From NCBI GenBank assembly GCA_035610365.1, contig CM069436.1:89343912-89407911 (forward strand): a stretch of DNA of 64,000 bases, given 5' to 3'. Shown piece after piece: positions 31,715 to 64,000 of this stretch (within the stretch, counting starts at the first letter, position 1; each line of letters begins with the position of its first letter). The notes below the pieces were generated by a model. The model ran no database searches. It was not told the origin of the DNA and was given only the letters and a program-made list of their open reading frames with translations. The position numbers and the translations under genes were made by a program. The DNA comes from Aquatica leii. Its lineage: Eukaryota; Arthropoda; Insecta; Coleoptera; Lampyridae.

Positions 31715-32798
31715 CATTAAATTGCAGCACCAAGAATAAGGGGTGGAAATTTTGTGACTTGGCAGAGACTTCACCCTATAAGACGGCGCAACCCTGGGTG
31801 TGCTACAGCAAATGAACCTGAATTAAAGACGTCAATCTAATGAATGGCGTCACCCAAATTCGCAATTCTCACAAAAGTTTTGTCAGGAACCCAGTCGAAG
31901 AGGGAATTTTATTCAAATGTATCAAGCGGTAATGGCATATCTTACGTTTTTTTTTGTTTCTACTAATGTGTATTTCGTGCGAGTATTGGTTAATTTTAAT
32001 ATTATCTTTTGTGGTTCTTCTGTTTAACGTGTTTCGAGGGTGTGATGATGCCTATAGTGCAATAGCGTGAAAATTACCGCCAATTAAGCGAATTCGACAG
32101 AGGTCGAATTGTTGTCTTACGTGAACGTCAACGTTTGGAGTGGTGTAAGTTGCGACTGCACTGGAATCTAGAGTGCATAGAGCAGCTTCAGTGGTAAATC
32201 CGGATTCTGTTTGGGGATGCATGATGGGCGTATGAGAGTCAGACGAAGACGTGGGAAACGGTGCATTGTTTAATTTTCTGTTGAGCGCCATGTGCACCAC
32301 ACTGTGAGAATGCTATAGTCTATAGGAGTAAGTGTCGTTTGGTATTCATCCGATACTATATGAACGACCAGTAATATGTTCACAAGGTGACAGAACCCCA
32401 TATTCCTCCATTTGTTCAGCACAGGAAGATCTACTTTTCTGGCAGGATGATGCTCGTCCCCAGATAGCAATGTTAATCTATTACCATGACCACCCAGATT
32501 TTCTGACCTTCCGCCTATTGATCACGTGTGGGACATTATGGGTAAAAAACTGAAGAACTTGGCGGATTCTTCACAGAGACAAATAGCTTTTAAGCATGAG
32601 TTACAAAATGCTTGGTAGGAAATCGAACACCTGCTAGAAACGATGACACCAAAAGTGAGGGAGTAAGAAGCTAATAGAACCAACACATTATTAAATAAAA
32701 ATTTGGGTTCATATTGGTTCCTTTTCATCAAAATTTTAATCATCTACTACCTGTGCGTAGCTAAACCTTGCTGCCAAGTCACAGAGTATAGTTTAATG
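31715..32798 (+). mobile_element. Tc1-like DNA transposon, decayed
   Basis: TACATTAAA (31713-31721) and TTTAATGTA (32792-32800) form the outer inverted ends including TA target bases, and TGTGACTTGGCAG (31753-31765) repeats inverted at 32771-32783. About 1.08 kb, shorter than a full Tc1. It starts 6 bp after the TA that ends the pogo-like element. Confidence 0.75.
32080..32670 (+). pseudogene. Tc1-like transposase
   Basis: Fragments in order: the DNA-binding N-terminus LSEFDRGRIVVLRERQR, then after an internal deletion WCKLRLHWN (start of the catalytic domain), ILFGDA in place of the first catalytic aspartate block, FWQDDARPQIAM (the QDNARPH block), PPIDHVWDIMGKKLKNLA (the NPIEHVWD block with the last acidic residue), and the tail ETMTPKVRE. 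Several stops and frameshifts; inactive. Confidence 0.8.
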
Positions 32799-32800
32799 TA

Positions 32801-33136
32801 ATCGAGCGACTCGTATTCTTATTAAAATTATTGATTATAAAATAAAAGCATACATCGCGTCTGTCTTATCAGAATAATTTGTATAATACTTTCTTTTTAT
32901 ATAGTTTTTCTAAGATAGTATGACCATGCTGATCCACAATTTAAGTCAACGTGTCTTGAGCAAAACTTGTGTGTGTGATGAGAAACGCTTGGCAGCATTA
33001 TTTTGAGAAACTTTTGAACCAGTCGTGCTCTGATATTACACCGACATAGATAGTGACTAAATAGATTCTTAAGGTGGCATAAACTAAATTCCAACGTTTG
33101 TTTGAATGTATTAAACAATGTTGCTTGATGCGAAGT
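32801..33136. other. no gene recognised
   Basis: AT-rich spacer between the Tc1-like element and the PLE pair. Confidence 0.5.
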
Positions 33137-35093
33137 AATAACATTCTGCTGAACTTTCATTGTTTATTATTTTGAAACGAATATACACAACGTTTCGATT
33201 GCTGTGGTATCTGCAATCCTCGTCAGGTGAATACTAACAAACTTAGAAACTACTGGAGTTTATATACTAAAGACATGTTCGATGAAGCGTTCAAGCGTAC
33301 AAAATCAACTTAGCGTAACAGATTAATTAACAAATTTACTTAGTGAAGTTTAAGTTGTTTTAGAAGTTCGATTAGTGGTTTCCATATGTTGCTTATCTCG
33401 ACACTTGGCTGACTGAAAATTTCTTTGTTGTTGTTGATGAATGTCGCTTCTTTAAATTTCCGTTTGTGCCAATGTTTCTCTCTGTGTATGATTTTTGCTT
33501 CCGACCATTTCATTCGATGTTGGTTATCCCACGAATGTTGCGCGATGCCGGACTTAGAAGTCTCTCCTCTCTGTGTGTGCGTCTGATGTTCTTTCAGTCT
33601 GATGTCAAGTGGTCTTTTGGTTTCCCCCACGTATGACTTGCCACATTCACATGGAACTTGGTAAATACAGTTTTGGGAATCTCGACTTGTTTGTGGCTTT
33701 GTGTTGGAAATTATACTCCTAATGGTGGTCGATGATTTGAACACTGTATTTAAGTTGTAGCTTTTCCCTATACGTTTTATTGATTCTGATAAACCTTTGA
33801 CATATGGGATGCTCAGCAGTGAATTGTGCAGTTCTTCTGTTTTAGGTTGTTCCTTGGTGTTCAATTGCTTTTTCTGTAAAAGCTCGCCTACAACTTTTCT
33901 GGATAACCATTCTGCCTTAGATTGTTTCTAATGTTCTTGATTTCTTCTCGTAGCCCTTTCTCTGTGTTGCACAACCTGTACGCTCTGTCGATTAGATATT
34001 TTACTACTCCCCTCTTCGTAGATGTGGAATGGTTGGATTCAACGTTAAGATATCGACCAGTGTGTTTTGGTTTCTTGTAAACAGTCGTTTCCATAATTCC
34101 CTTGTTCTTTGTTAGGTGAACGTCTAAAAAAGGAAGTGAGTTCTCCTTTTCCTCTTCCATAGTTGTATTTGATGGATGGTTTGATGTTGTTCAGATGTTG
34201 TAGAAAAAGGTCTAGTTGCCGATTACTGTGGTTCCAAATTATGAAGGTATGAAGGTACCGTCAACATATCCATGTTTTAGGTTTGAATTTTGATTTCTCT
34301 ATGGCCTGGGATTCAAACCAGTTCATGTAGATGTTGGCGACTACTGATGATAGAGATGAACCCATTGGTAGTCCTTCGTCTTGAGTGAAGAATCTGTCTT
34401 TCTCCTGAAAGTACGAATTCTTGAGGCAACATTCTAGGAGCTTCATTATTATTTCTACCGGCAGCGTGGTTCTTGCCTGGAGTTTTTCATCTTCTCGGAG
34501 TTTCGTTTAGATGATTTTCAATGCTTCTTCAACTGGCACATTAGTATTAAGACTTTCTACGTCGAAGCTGACTAATTGATCCCGTGATTGTAGCTCTATT
34601 GTTTTCAGAATCTCAACGAAATGTTTGGAGTCTTTGACAAAAGATGAGCTGTTCTTCTGTAGTGGCACAATTGGTAGTAGAAATCTGGATAGCTGGTATG
34701 TGGGCCCATTATGAGAGCTGGTTATCTGTCGAAGCGGCATGTTGTTTTTATGTATCTTCGGTAGTACATATAGATGCGGCGGTTTGCTGTAGTGTGGTGT
34801 TAGCATCGTTCTCATCCTTGGTGTTAGATGTCTTTCGTAGAGTTTTAGAACTTGATAGATCTTCCTCTCCAAGCTTGCTGTCGGATCTTTCTTCAGTCTG
34901 CGGTAATTCCCTTGATTTAAGACGTCTTCAATTTTTTAGTGGCATCCATGATAACAGTTGCGGCCCCTTTGTCGGCTGGAAGTATTTTAATGCATTTGTT
35001 CTTCCGTAAATTTGTGAGAGCTTTTTCCTCATGTTTAGTGATGTTGGTGTGTTGTTTTCTTTTCTTTTCTAGAGCACTTCTGATTTTTTCTTT
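33137..35093 (-). pseudogene. Penelope-like element, family 2, copy 1
   Basis: Minus strand. N-terminal part at about 34920-35093 (KGAATVIMD, corresponding to the ADKGxATV block of PLE polymerases). RT palm and fingers at 34507-34872 (HYSKPPHLYVLPKIHK, QLVSFDVESLNTNVP), then 34261-34446 (DEGLPMGSSLSSVVANIYMN). The linker lies at 33888-34160 (SLPFLDVHLTK, the cysteine-poor arm), and the GIY-YIG nuclease at 33340-33864 (CIYQVPCECGKSYVGETKRP). Stop at 33340-33342. The YVDD region near 34250 is damaged, and there are several frameshifts. The 3' end carries a hammerhead-like core (33192-33226). Confidence 0.92.
33192..33226 (-). ncRNA. hammerhead-ribozyme-like core (PLE family 2, copy 1)
   Basis: On the minus strand: CTGACGA, G, the stem GATTGC/GCAATC, then GAAAC. 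Same arrangement as 36408-36442, with C instead of T in the first core box. Confidence 0.5.
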
Positions 35094-36498
35094 ATACTAA
35101 TGTGCCAGTTGAAGAAGCATTGAAAATCATCCAAACGAAGCTCCGAGAAGATGAAAAACTCCAGGAAAGAAGCACGCTGCCGGTAGAAGGAATAATGAAG
35201 CTCCTAGAATGTTGCCTCAATAACTTACTTTCAGGAGAAAGACAGATTCTTCACTCAAGACGAAGGACTACCAATGGGTTCATCTCTATCACCAGTAGTC
35301 GCCAACATCTACATGAACTGGTTTGAATCCCAGGCCATAGAGAAATCAAAATTCAAACCCAAAACATGGCTTAGATATGTTGACGATACCTTCATAATTT
35401 GGAACCACAGTAATCGGCAACTATACCTTTTTCTACAACATCTGAACAACATCAAACCATCCATCAAATTTACTATGGAAAAGGAAAAGGAGAACTCACT
35501 TCCTTTTTTAGACGTTCACGTAACAAAGAACAAGGGAATTATGGAAACGACTGTCTACAGGAAACCGACACACACCGGTCGATATCTTAACTTTGAATCC
35601 AACCATTCCACATCTACGAAGAGGGGAGTAGTAAAATCTCTAATCGACAGAGCGTACAGGTTGTGCAACACAGAGAAAGGGCTACGAGAAGAAATCAAAA
35701 ATTAGAAACGATCTAAGGCAGAATGGTTATCCAGAAAAGATTGTAGGAGAGCTTTTACAGAAAAAGCAATTGAACACCAAGGAACAACCTAAAACAGAAG
35801 AACTGCCCAATTCACTGCTGAGCATCCCATATGTCAAAGGTTTATCAGAATCAATAAAACGTATAGGGAAAAGCTACAACTTAAATACAGTGTTCAAATC
35901 ATCGACCACCATTAGGAGTATAATTTCCAACACAAAGCCACAAACGAGTCGAGATTCCCAAAACTGTATTTACCAAGTTCCATGTGAATGTGGCAAGTCA
36001 TACGTGGGGGAAACCAAAAGACCACTTGACATCAGACTGAAAGAACATCAGACGCACACACAGAGAGGAGAGACTTCTCAGTCCGGCATCGCGCAACATT
36101 CGTGGGATAACCAACATCGAATGAAATGGTCGGAAGCAAAAAATCATACACAGGGAGGAACATTGGTACAAACGGAAATTTAAAGAAGCGGCATTCATCA
36201 ACAACAACAAAGAAATTTTCAGCCAGCCAAGTGTCGAGATAAGCAACATATGGAAACCACTAATCGAACCTCTAAAACAACTTCAACTTCACTAAGTAAT
36301 TTTGTTAATTAATCTGTTACGCTAGTTGATTTTGTACGCTTGAACGCTTCGTCGAACATGTCTTTAATATATAAGCTTCAGCAGTTTCTAAGTTTGTTAG
36401 TATTCACCTGATGACGATTGCAGATACCACAGCAATCGAAACGTTGTGTATATTCGTTTCAAAATAATGAAAGTTCAGCAGAATGTTATTACTTCGCA
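35094..36498 (+). pseudogene. Penelope-like element, family 2, copy 2 (inverted partner)
   Basis: Plus strand, starting inside RT at TNVPVEEALKII and continuing MGSSLSPVVANIYMNWFES, the catalytic LRYVDDTFIIW (about 35371-35403), SLPFLDVHVTK, and the GIY-YIG nuclease CIYQVPCECGKSYVGETKRP (about 35965-36025), to the stop TAA at 36293-36295. Frames break near 35240, 35705 and 36150. It is a near copy of 33137-34547 in opposite orientation, with YVDD preserved here. Confidence 0.93.
36408..36442 (+). ncRNA. hammerhead-ribozyme-like core (PLE family 2, copy 2)
   Basis: CTGATGA (36408-36414), C, a perfect 6-bp stem GATTGC (36416-36421) with GCAATC (36432-36437), then GAAAC (36438-36442). One unpaired base separates the first box from the stem. 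Confidence 0.55.
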
Positions 36499-59711
<23,213 letters not shown>

Positions 59712-61594
59712 TAGTTCCAGCTTGACTGTTTTTGTTACCCGGCGGTTCGGGTCGTGAACGACCCGTTTCCATTAATTATAGATAATAAATAAAGTGCGCG
59801 ACAAGGGGGTTTAAGAAAACACGAGGCACGGCACTTGCATTTAACGATATGAACCCCTTGCAGCCACCGATCGTGCTCGGGTTCACGGACTTTGGTAAAA
59901 AAAATTTTTCCTAGGACGAGAACGCGTAAATTTAAACCCTTTTGTTGATGTGGCTATGGGGTGTGTCTATAAAACTACGCAACCACCCTCTTGTGCGATA
60001 CTCGGTCGGCAAAATTCAGAGCGTCCGATGTACACACGTCTTCTACGGAGCACTGGCTTCGGATGAATGACAGGGAAAGCAACAACCCATAGAAAAAGAT
60101 AATCGTTTTTCCTACTTCACTAGAGTAAGCGCCGACGTATACGCTCGAGCGTATTTTATAACCGAATCCGAATTAAATCTCATTCACAAAAGGTATTTCT
60201 CTCTGTTTATTTATTTTATTATCTTATCTATCAACTAATTCCGCTTACGTAAACTTTTCTTTAATTAAAACGATACGCGTATATAATACCTGTTGTACAT
60301 ACGTAAATTTGAGGTTATATTACGTCACTGTCACTTTACGTAATTTATTAAACGTCTTTATTTTGATTACCGGGCGATTACAGTTCACAAATAAATAATC
60401 CGAATAATTCGCCTTACTATTTAGATCTAGTACGGCACTGTCCTCTTAAAAATCAATAACACTTTTAAAATTTACGAATTAATTGCAAAGAATAAACATA
60501 AACGAATAAATATTTTGTAAGCAATACGTATTAAACTTCTATTTTTAAATTAACCTCACAAAATAGCTTTAGCTAATTTTAGCCACTCGAAAATTACAAA
60601 AAAAGAATTAATAGGTGAAAGTATATATAGACAAAAATTCTTGACATTTTTTCACAACTCACTTTCGTACGTAGTGACGTCTTTGAAATTAATAAATTAT
60701 TAACTACATACAATTATTCATTAATATAAATACAATGCGTGTAATTATATTAGTTTAGTATTTAATTGCTGTAATTATATTTGTGTTTATTTCTGTTTAC
60801 AATATTCGTTAGGATTCATAAATAAATAAAGTAATAACTTTTATGCTTGGAGAGCCTCATGGTTCACGCCAAGGACCACAACTTTTTTTTTAATTACGAT
60901 TCTATTGAGATTCGATAATGTTTCAGTGACTATGAAACTATTAGAATTATTAGCACTAAAAAAATTATTTTCAAAAAGAACAAATCTAACTACTAATAAA
61001 GTAAAGATTTGGGCCATTTATGAATCTGTTGTAGTTGTGCACAGATTTTTCTATTTTTTGTGTAGAGAAATAACTGGCACATTTTTGTTATTATTTCTTC
61101 TTCATTACGAGTGTTAATTATTCATCAGATTCTGACCAATATAATTATACAAATACGTTTTATACACTTTAGCAGTCATTGGACAAAAAAAGTGATGATT
61201 CGGTGTTTTCATCTAAGTAATTACAGTAATGTCTTTAGGATCAACTTTTGGCAAACTGAAACTATACAGAGCATCAATTTGAAAACTTTAGATTGGAAAT
61301 ATATTTACAACAAAAAATAACATCAAAAATTACAAGAACCCGTTTCAACAATACCCAGGAGGAACCAAACCTCTACCCTTTCACCTCCGGTCACTACAAC
61401 TTCAAAAATCTAAATTGCAACCCTTCTCACATCTTTAAAAATATTATTAATAAATACCAAATAAATTGCCATTTCACTTAACAGTTTTGAAATAATTAGC
61501 AAATAATGAAGTTTGGAAAGATGCTGTCAACCTTTAGAATTACATTGTGATGAAACATTTTTGGGATAGTTATCACATGTTGTATCTTCTAGAA
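59712..61594. other. Gprk2 5' untranslated and upstream region
   Basis: The first few hundred bases are less AT-rich (59720-60130) and probably contain the transcription start of Gprk2 or a noncoding first exon; no core promoter could be fixed. The rest is AT-rich with no gene recognised. Confidence 0.45.
59748..59765 (-). promoter_or_regulatory. 18-bp palindrome upstream of the Gprk2 start
   Basis: CGGGTCGTGAACGACCCG: 8-bp arms that pair perfectly around two central bases, 37 bases before the ATG. It could be a hairpin in the 5' UTR or a dimeric protein site. Confidence 0.5.
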
Positions 61595-61820
61595 CAGTGG
61601 TTCCCAAACTGTTTTGGCTCACGGACCCTTTTTCATACTCAAAACTTGCTCACGGACCATTGAGTGAAAAAACTACATAAATGCATAATAGAAAAATTAC
61701 TAATTTAACATTGATGTCTTGAATGGTAAATGGTGATGTAAAAGTAAAATATAAATAAAACATTTTGTTGAAAAAATATTTAATGAAATTATAGTTTTTG
61801 ATTTAAAATACAAAAAAAAA

Positions 61821-62265
61821 TTAATGACTTGGATAAACCTGATGAGATGTTATGAGTGTATTTACAATGTTTGTGAGTAGCAACCGCAAATCTTCACAAA
61901 TAGTAATTTCTAGTCGGCTTCTTTTTTTTATAATCAGGCTCATAACGGCATTGAATCCACGTTCTCTTAAATAAGAAGACGGAAAAGCTTCTGTATAATA
62001 ACCCATAATGCTGGATATAAAATTAGGTCTGCTTTTGTAACCAGAAGTTGTCGTATCCTTGTTTAAACATTGATTTCCGCTCCTCATTTGTGGATTGTGG
62101 ATAATTCAATAAGTTGCTTCTGTATTAGTATGTATTCATCTGTATTTGTGCTCTGAGTTTGACTACTTGCAAAAGGGTTCAACGCCCAGTCGGGTGTATC
62201 TAGGTGAAGAATCTAGTCATTAAGATTCGAATGAAGCGCCGTTAAGTGTTGACAATAAGCAAACA
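61821..62265 (-). pseudogene. hAT transposase C-terminal part
   Basis: Minus strand. CQHLTALHSNLND and HLDTPDWALNPFAS precede the dimerisation region FPSSYLRERGFNAVMSLIIK and RSRLEITICEDLRLLLTNI, ending HQVYPSH and a stop at 61821-61823. This is the C-terminal domain of hAT transposases close to the ZBED5/FAM200 group. Frames are broken near 62087. Confidence 0.75.
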
Positions 62266-62648
62266 AATCCCCAGCAAACACAGATGGACTTAAATTACTG
62301 TAGAATTGCCATTAAATTACGGTAATTTAAGTAGTAATTTAAACAGTAAAAAGGGCGCCATTAAGCAACCACTTAAACTACCAAAAATTCATTGACTTCT
62401 AAATTACTAATAAGCTACCATTAAAATACTGTTGTTATATTACCATTGAATTACTATTAAACTACTGTTTTGAACTACTAGCAAAACTATTAAATTATTA
62501 TTAAAACCACTAACACATTTAAAAAAATAGTTTTTTAATTTAATTATTTGTTTCTGTAATTTTTTACTTATTTCGTTTACAGAATTTGACGAACATGATT
62601 GATAAATTGTGGGATTTTTTTTTTAAATTATAATTTAATTTAAGTACT

Positions 62649-62725
62649 TACCTGGGATTTGATCCCACGAACATCAGGAAAATCCCTTGCAACCTAAACG
62701 TGTTAACCACTACTCTACCTGACCT
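62649..62725 (-). ncRNA. tRNA-like segment (SINE-type promoter?)
   Basis: Minus strand: A-box-like GGTAGAGTAGTGGTTAACAC and, about 50 bases on, a T-arm GTGGGATCAAATCCCAGG with B-box-like loop. The acceptor stem does not pair, so it is not a working tRNA gene but may be the head of a tRNA-derived short interspersed element. Confidence 0.4.
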
Positions 62726-63362
62726 AATACTATATATGCTAACTACAGGTTATATATGTTGAATACAAAATCGAGTAACTTATTCGTAATTTAATACTTT
62801 CAACGTGAACCATTAAATATTTCACATGACAATCAGACTGATGATGAATTAGTCCTATATAAACATTTGCATCGCTACGTATTAATTATACTCTTGTTGT
62901 TTTTGTTATTCTGTAATCAGGATAATTCATGTCTTAGTTGCTTGAAGTGGTTTATATAATCCGAATATTTTTGGATACGGCAGGTACATAATTTCATGCA
63001 ATATTGATATTCTTGTATCATAAGTTATAATATTTACTTTTGTTTTATATTTATGTTGAGTTACTGAATCCCGCACATTGACCAATGCTATTTGACTTTC
63101 TAATATTAATATTTTCGTAAACTGTACGAAATCTTTTTAGTTGTCGATAATAATTGCCACTTTCCTTCTTTCTATGAATTCTTCAAGCAATTGTTTGATA
63201 GCAGACCTAACTGTTTGGCAAATATAACGACTATTTTTAAAATAATTTAGCTTAACATTTATATAGCATCTCTATTACTACTGACTATTAATTTACCTTG
63301 TATTTTAACGGACATTCAATTACCATTAAACTCCCCAATCTAATTCTGGAATTACGACTAAG

Positions 63363-63620
63363 TTACTGAGTAAACTATTCAAGCTACCAATCATTACATT
63401 ACTCCTAAATTACTTTTGAATTGCTGGGTAGTATAATGGTAACTCAATTACCGGTAAACTACAACGTTCAATTTTTTAATCACTCTTAAGTTACTGGTTA
63501 AACTATTTTTAAGCTACCTACCATTACATTACTTCTTAGTTACTTTCTAATTACCGGGTAGTATAATGGTGACTCAATTACCATTAAACTACAACGTTTA
63601 ATTTTTTAATTACCATTAAG
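63363..63620 (+). repeat. 130-bp tandem repeat within the inserted element
   Basis: GGGTAGTATAATGGT recurs at 63426 and 63556, with flanking blocks (AAACTACAACGTT, ATTTTTTAAT, AAGTTACT) in the same order, giving about two units of 130 bp. Confidence 0.8.
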
Positions 63621-63825
63621 TTACTAATTAAATTACTTTTATGCTATTACAATACTGAAATACTCCCAAACTACTTCGTATACTACTTTTAAACTAGTAA
63701 CCATTTAAATTACTGCTAAACGTCACCTTAGACTACTCTTAAATTACGAAAAAAATTAAATTACTTATAAATGACTTTTCAATACCCAATAAACTACTAA
63801 ATTAAGCTACCTTGTGTTTGCTGGG

Positions 63826-64000
63826 TTCTCATCTCTATTTTGCAATTTAGAATGATTTGGAAACTGAGAACATTCTCTTCTTCCCAAGTTTTGTTTATAC
63901 AGCAGAACTTTTGAAACAAACGCAGATATTACACTATTAACTTTGATTAAATTTAATGCGTCATCTTGTAGTTTCAAATTAGTTTTGTTACATCTGGCAA
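63826..64000 (-). pseudogene. hAT transposase, upstream fragment
   Basis: The minus-strand reading FVSKVLLYKQNLGRRE, then FSQFPNHSKLQNRDE, directly precedes the part at 62265 once the insertion is ignored, so it is the same pseudogene. It continues past the window end. Confidence 0.6.

Larger units (their letters stand above)
62270..63825. mobile_element. repeat-rich nonautonomous element with CCCAGCAAACAC ends
   Basis: Inserted in the hAT pseudogene. Ends CCCAGCAAACACA (left) and its reverse complement (right, 63813-63825). Both arms consist of degenerate short repeats of the type AAATTACTATTAAACTAC; the centre (62640-63250) is different and holds the tRNA-like segment. No target duplication was readable. 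Confidence 0.7.
61595..64000 (-). mobile_element. decayed hAT transposon (ZBED/FAM200-like), running off the window
   Basis: The left end CAGTGGTTCCCAAACTGTTT is a typical hAT terminal repeat. Minus-strand transposase remnants follow at 61821-62265 and 63826-64000, split by a 1.56-kb insertion. The other end lies beyond the window. Confidence 0.75.

Noticed and set aside
59960..59975. TATA box (CTATAAAACT) upstream of Gprk2
   Set aside because: It reads as a TATA box on the plus strand, opposite to the gene, with no initiator at the right distance.

Overview
The window is AT-rich animal DNA, almost certainly from an insect and plausibly a beetle. Evidence: a split gene that matches the insect form of the GRK4/5/6-type receptor kinase (Gprk2), arthropod-type TATA plus TCAGT initiators in retrotransposon LTRs, and a mix of Ty3/gypsy, Penelope-like, jockey-like, pogo, Tc1/mariner, piggyBac, hAT and Crypton elements. 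Only one host gene is convincingly intact; nearly everything else is mobile or satellite DNA in various states of decay.

Layout. 1-6800: two tandem copies of a Ty3/gypsy-type LTR retrotransposon sharing an LTR. The better copy (881-6800) has decayed gag, protease, RT/RNase H and integrase, and between integrase and the 3' LTR, where errantiviruses keep env, it has a frame for an ADP-ribose-binding macrodomain of the TARG1/OARD1 type followed by a CCCH zinc finger. This is the most unusual item in the window. 8805-16019: a 331-bp satellite array (17 direct monomers and one inverted partial monomer, with a three-monomer higher-order repeat in its core), itself enclosed by a diverged inverted repeat. 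16157-19370: a piggyBac relic and a third, 3'-truncated gypsy copy.

23547-29605: a nest of insertions. A decayed minus-strand LINE abuts a Penelope-like element (PLE), which was hit by a jockey-like LINE (12-bp target-site duplication), which was hit by a 1.3-kb noncoding GTTAC...GTAAC element (3-bp duplication); a second copy of the last lies at 23547. 29606-32800: mariner fragment, a complete-ended pogo-like element and a Tc1-like element 6 bp from it. 33137-36498: two copies of a second PLE family head to head, forming a 1.4-kb-armed inverted repeat. PLE ends carry hammerhead-ribozyme-like cores.

38520-59711 (minus strand): Gprk2 in eight coding exons (583 codons plus stop, all phases consistent). 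Its fifth intron is 19.1 kb and holds a PLE with 14-bp target duplication, a LINE relic, a tandemly duplicated repeat, a hAT-type MITE with 8-bp duplication, a Crypton-type tyrosine recombinase relic, and a piggyBac element with intact ends (TTAA) but a broken transposase. Upstream of the gene, 61595 to the window end is a decayed hAT transposon interrupted by a 1.56-kb repeat-rich element that carries a tRNA-like promoter segment.

The mobile elements do not form a pathway with each other; the gene content is one signalling kinase plus a layered record of insertions. All calls are from reading the sequence; no database search was run.
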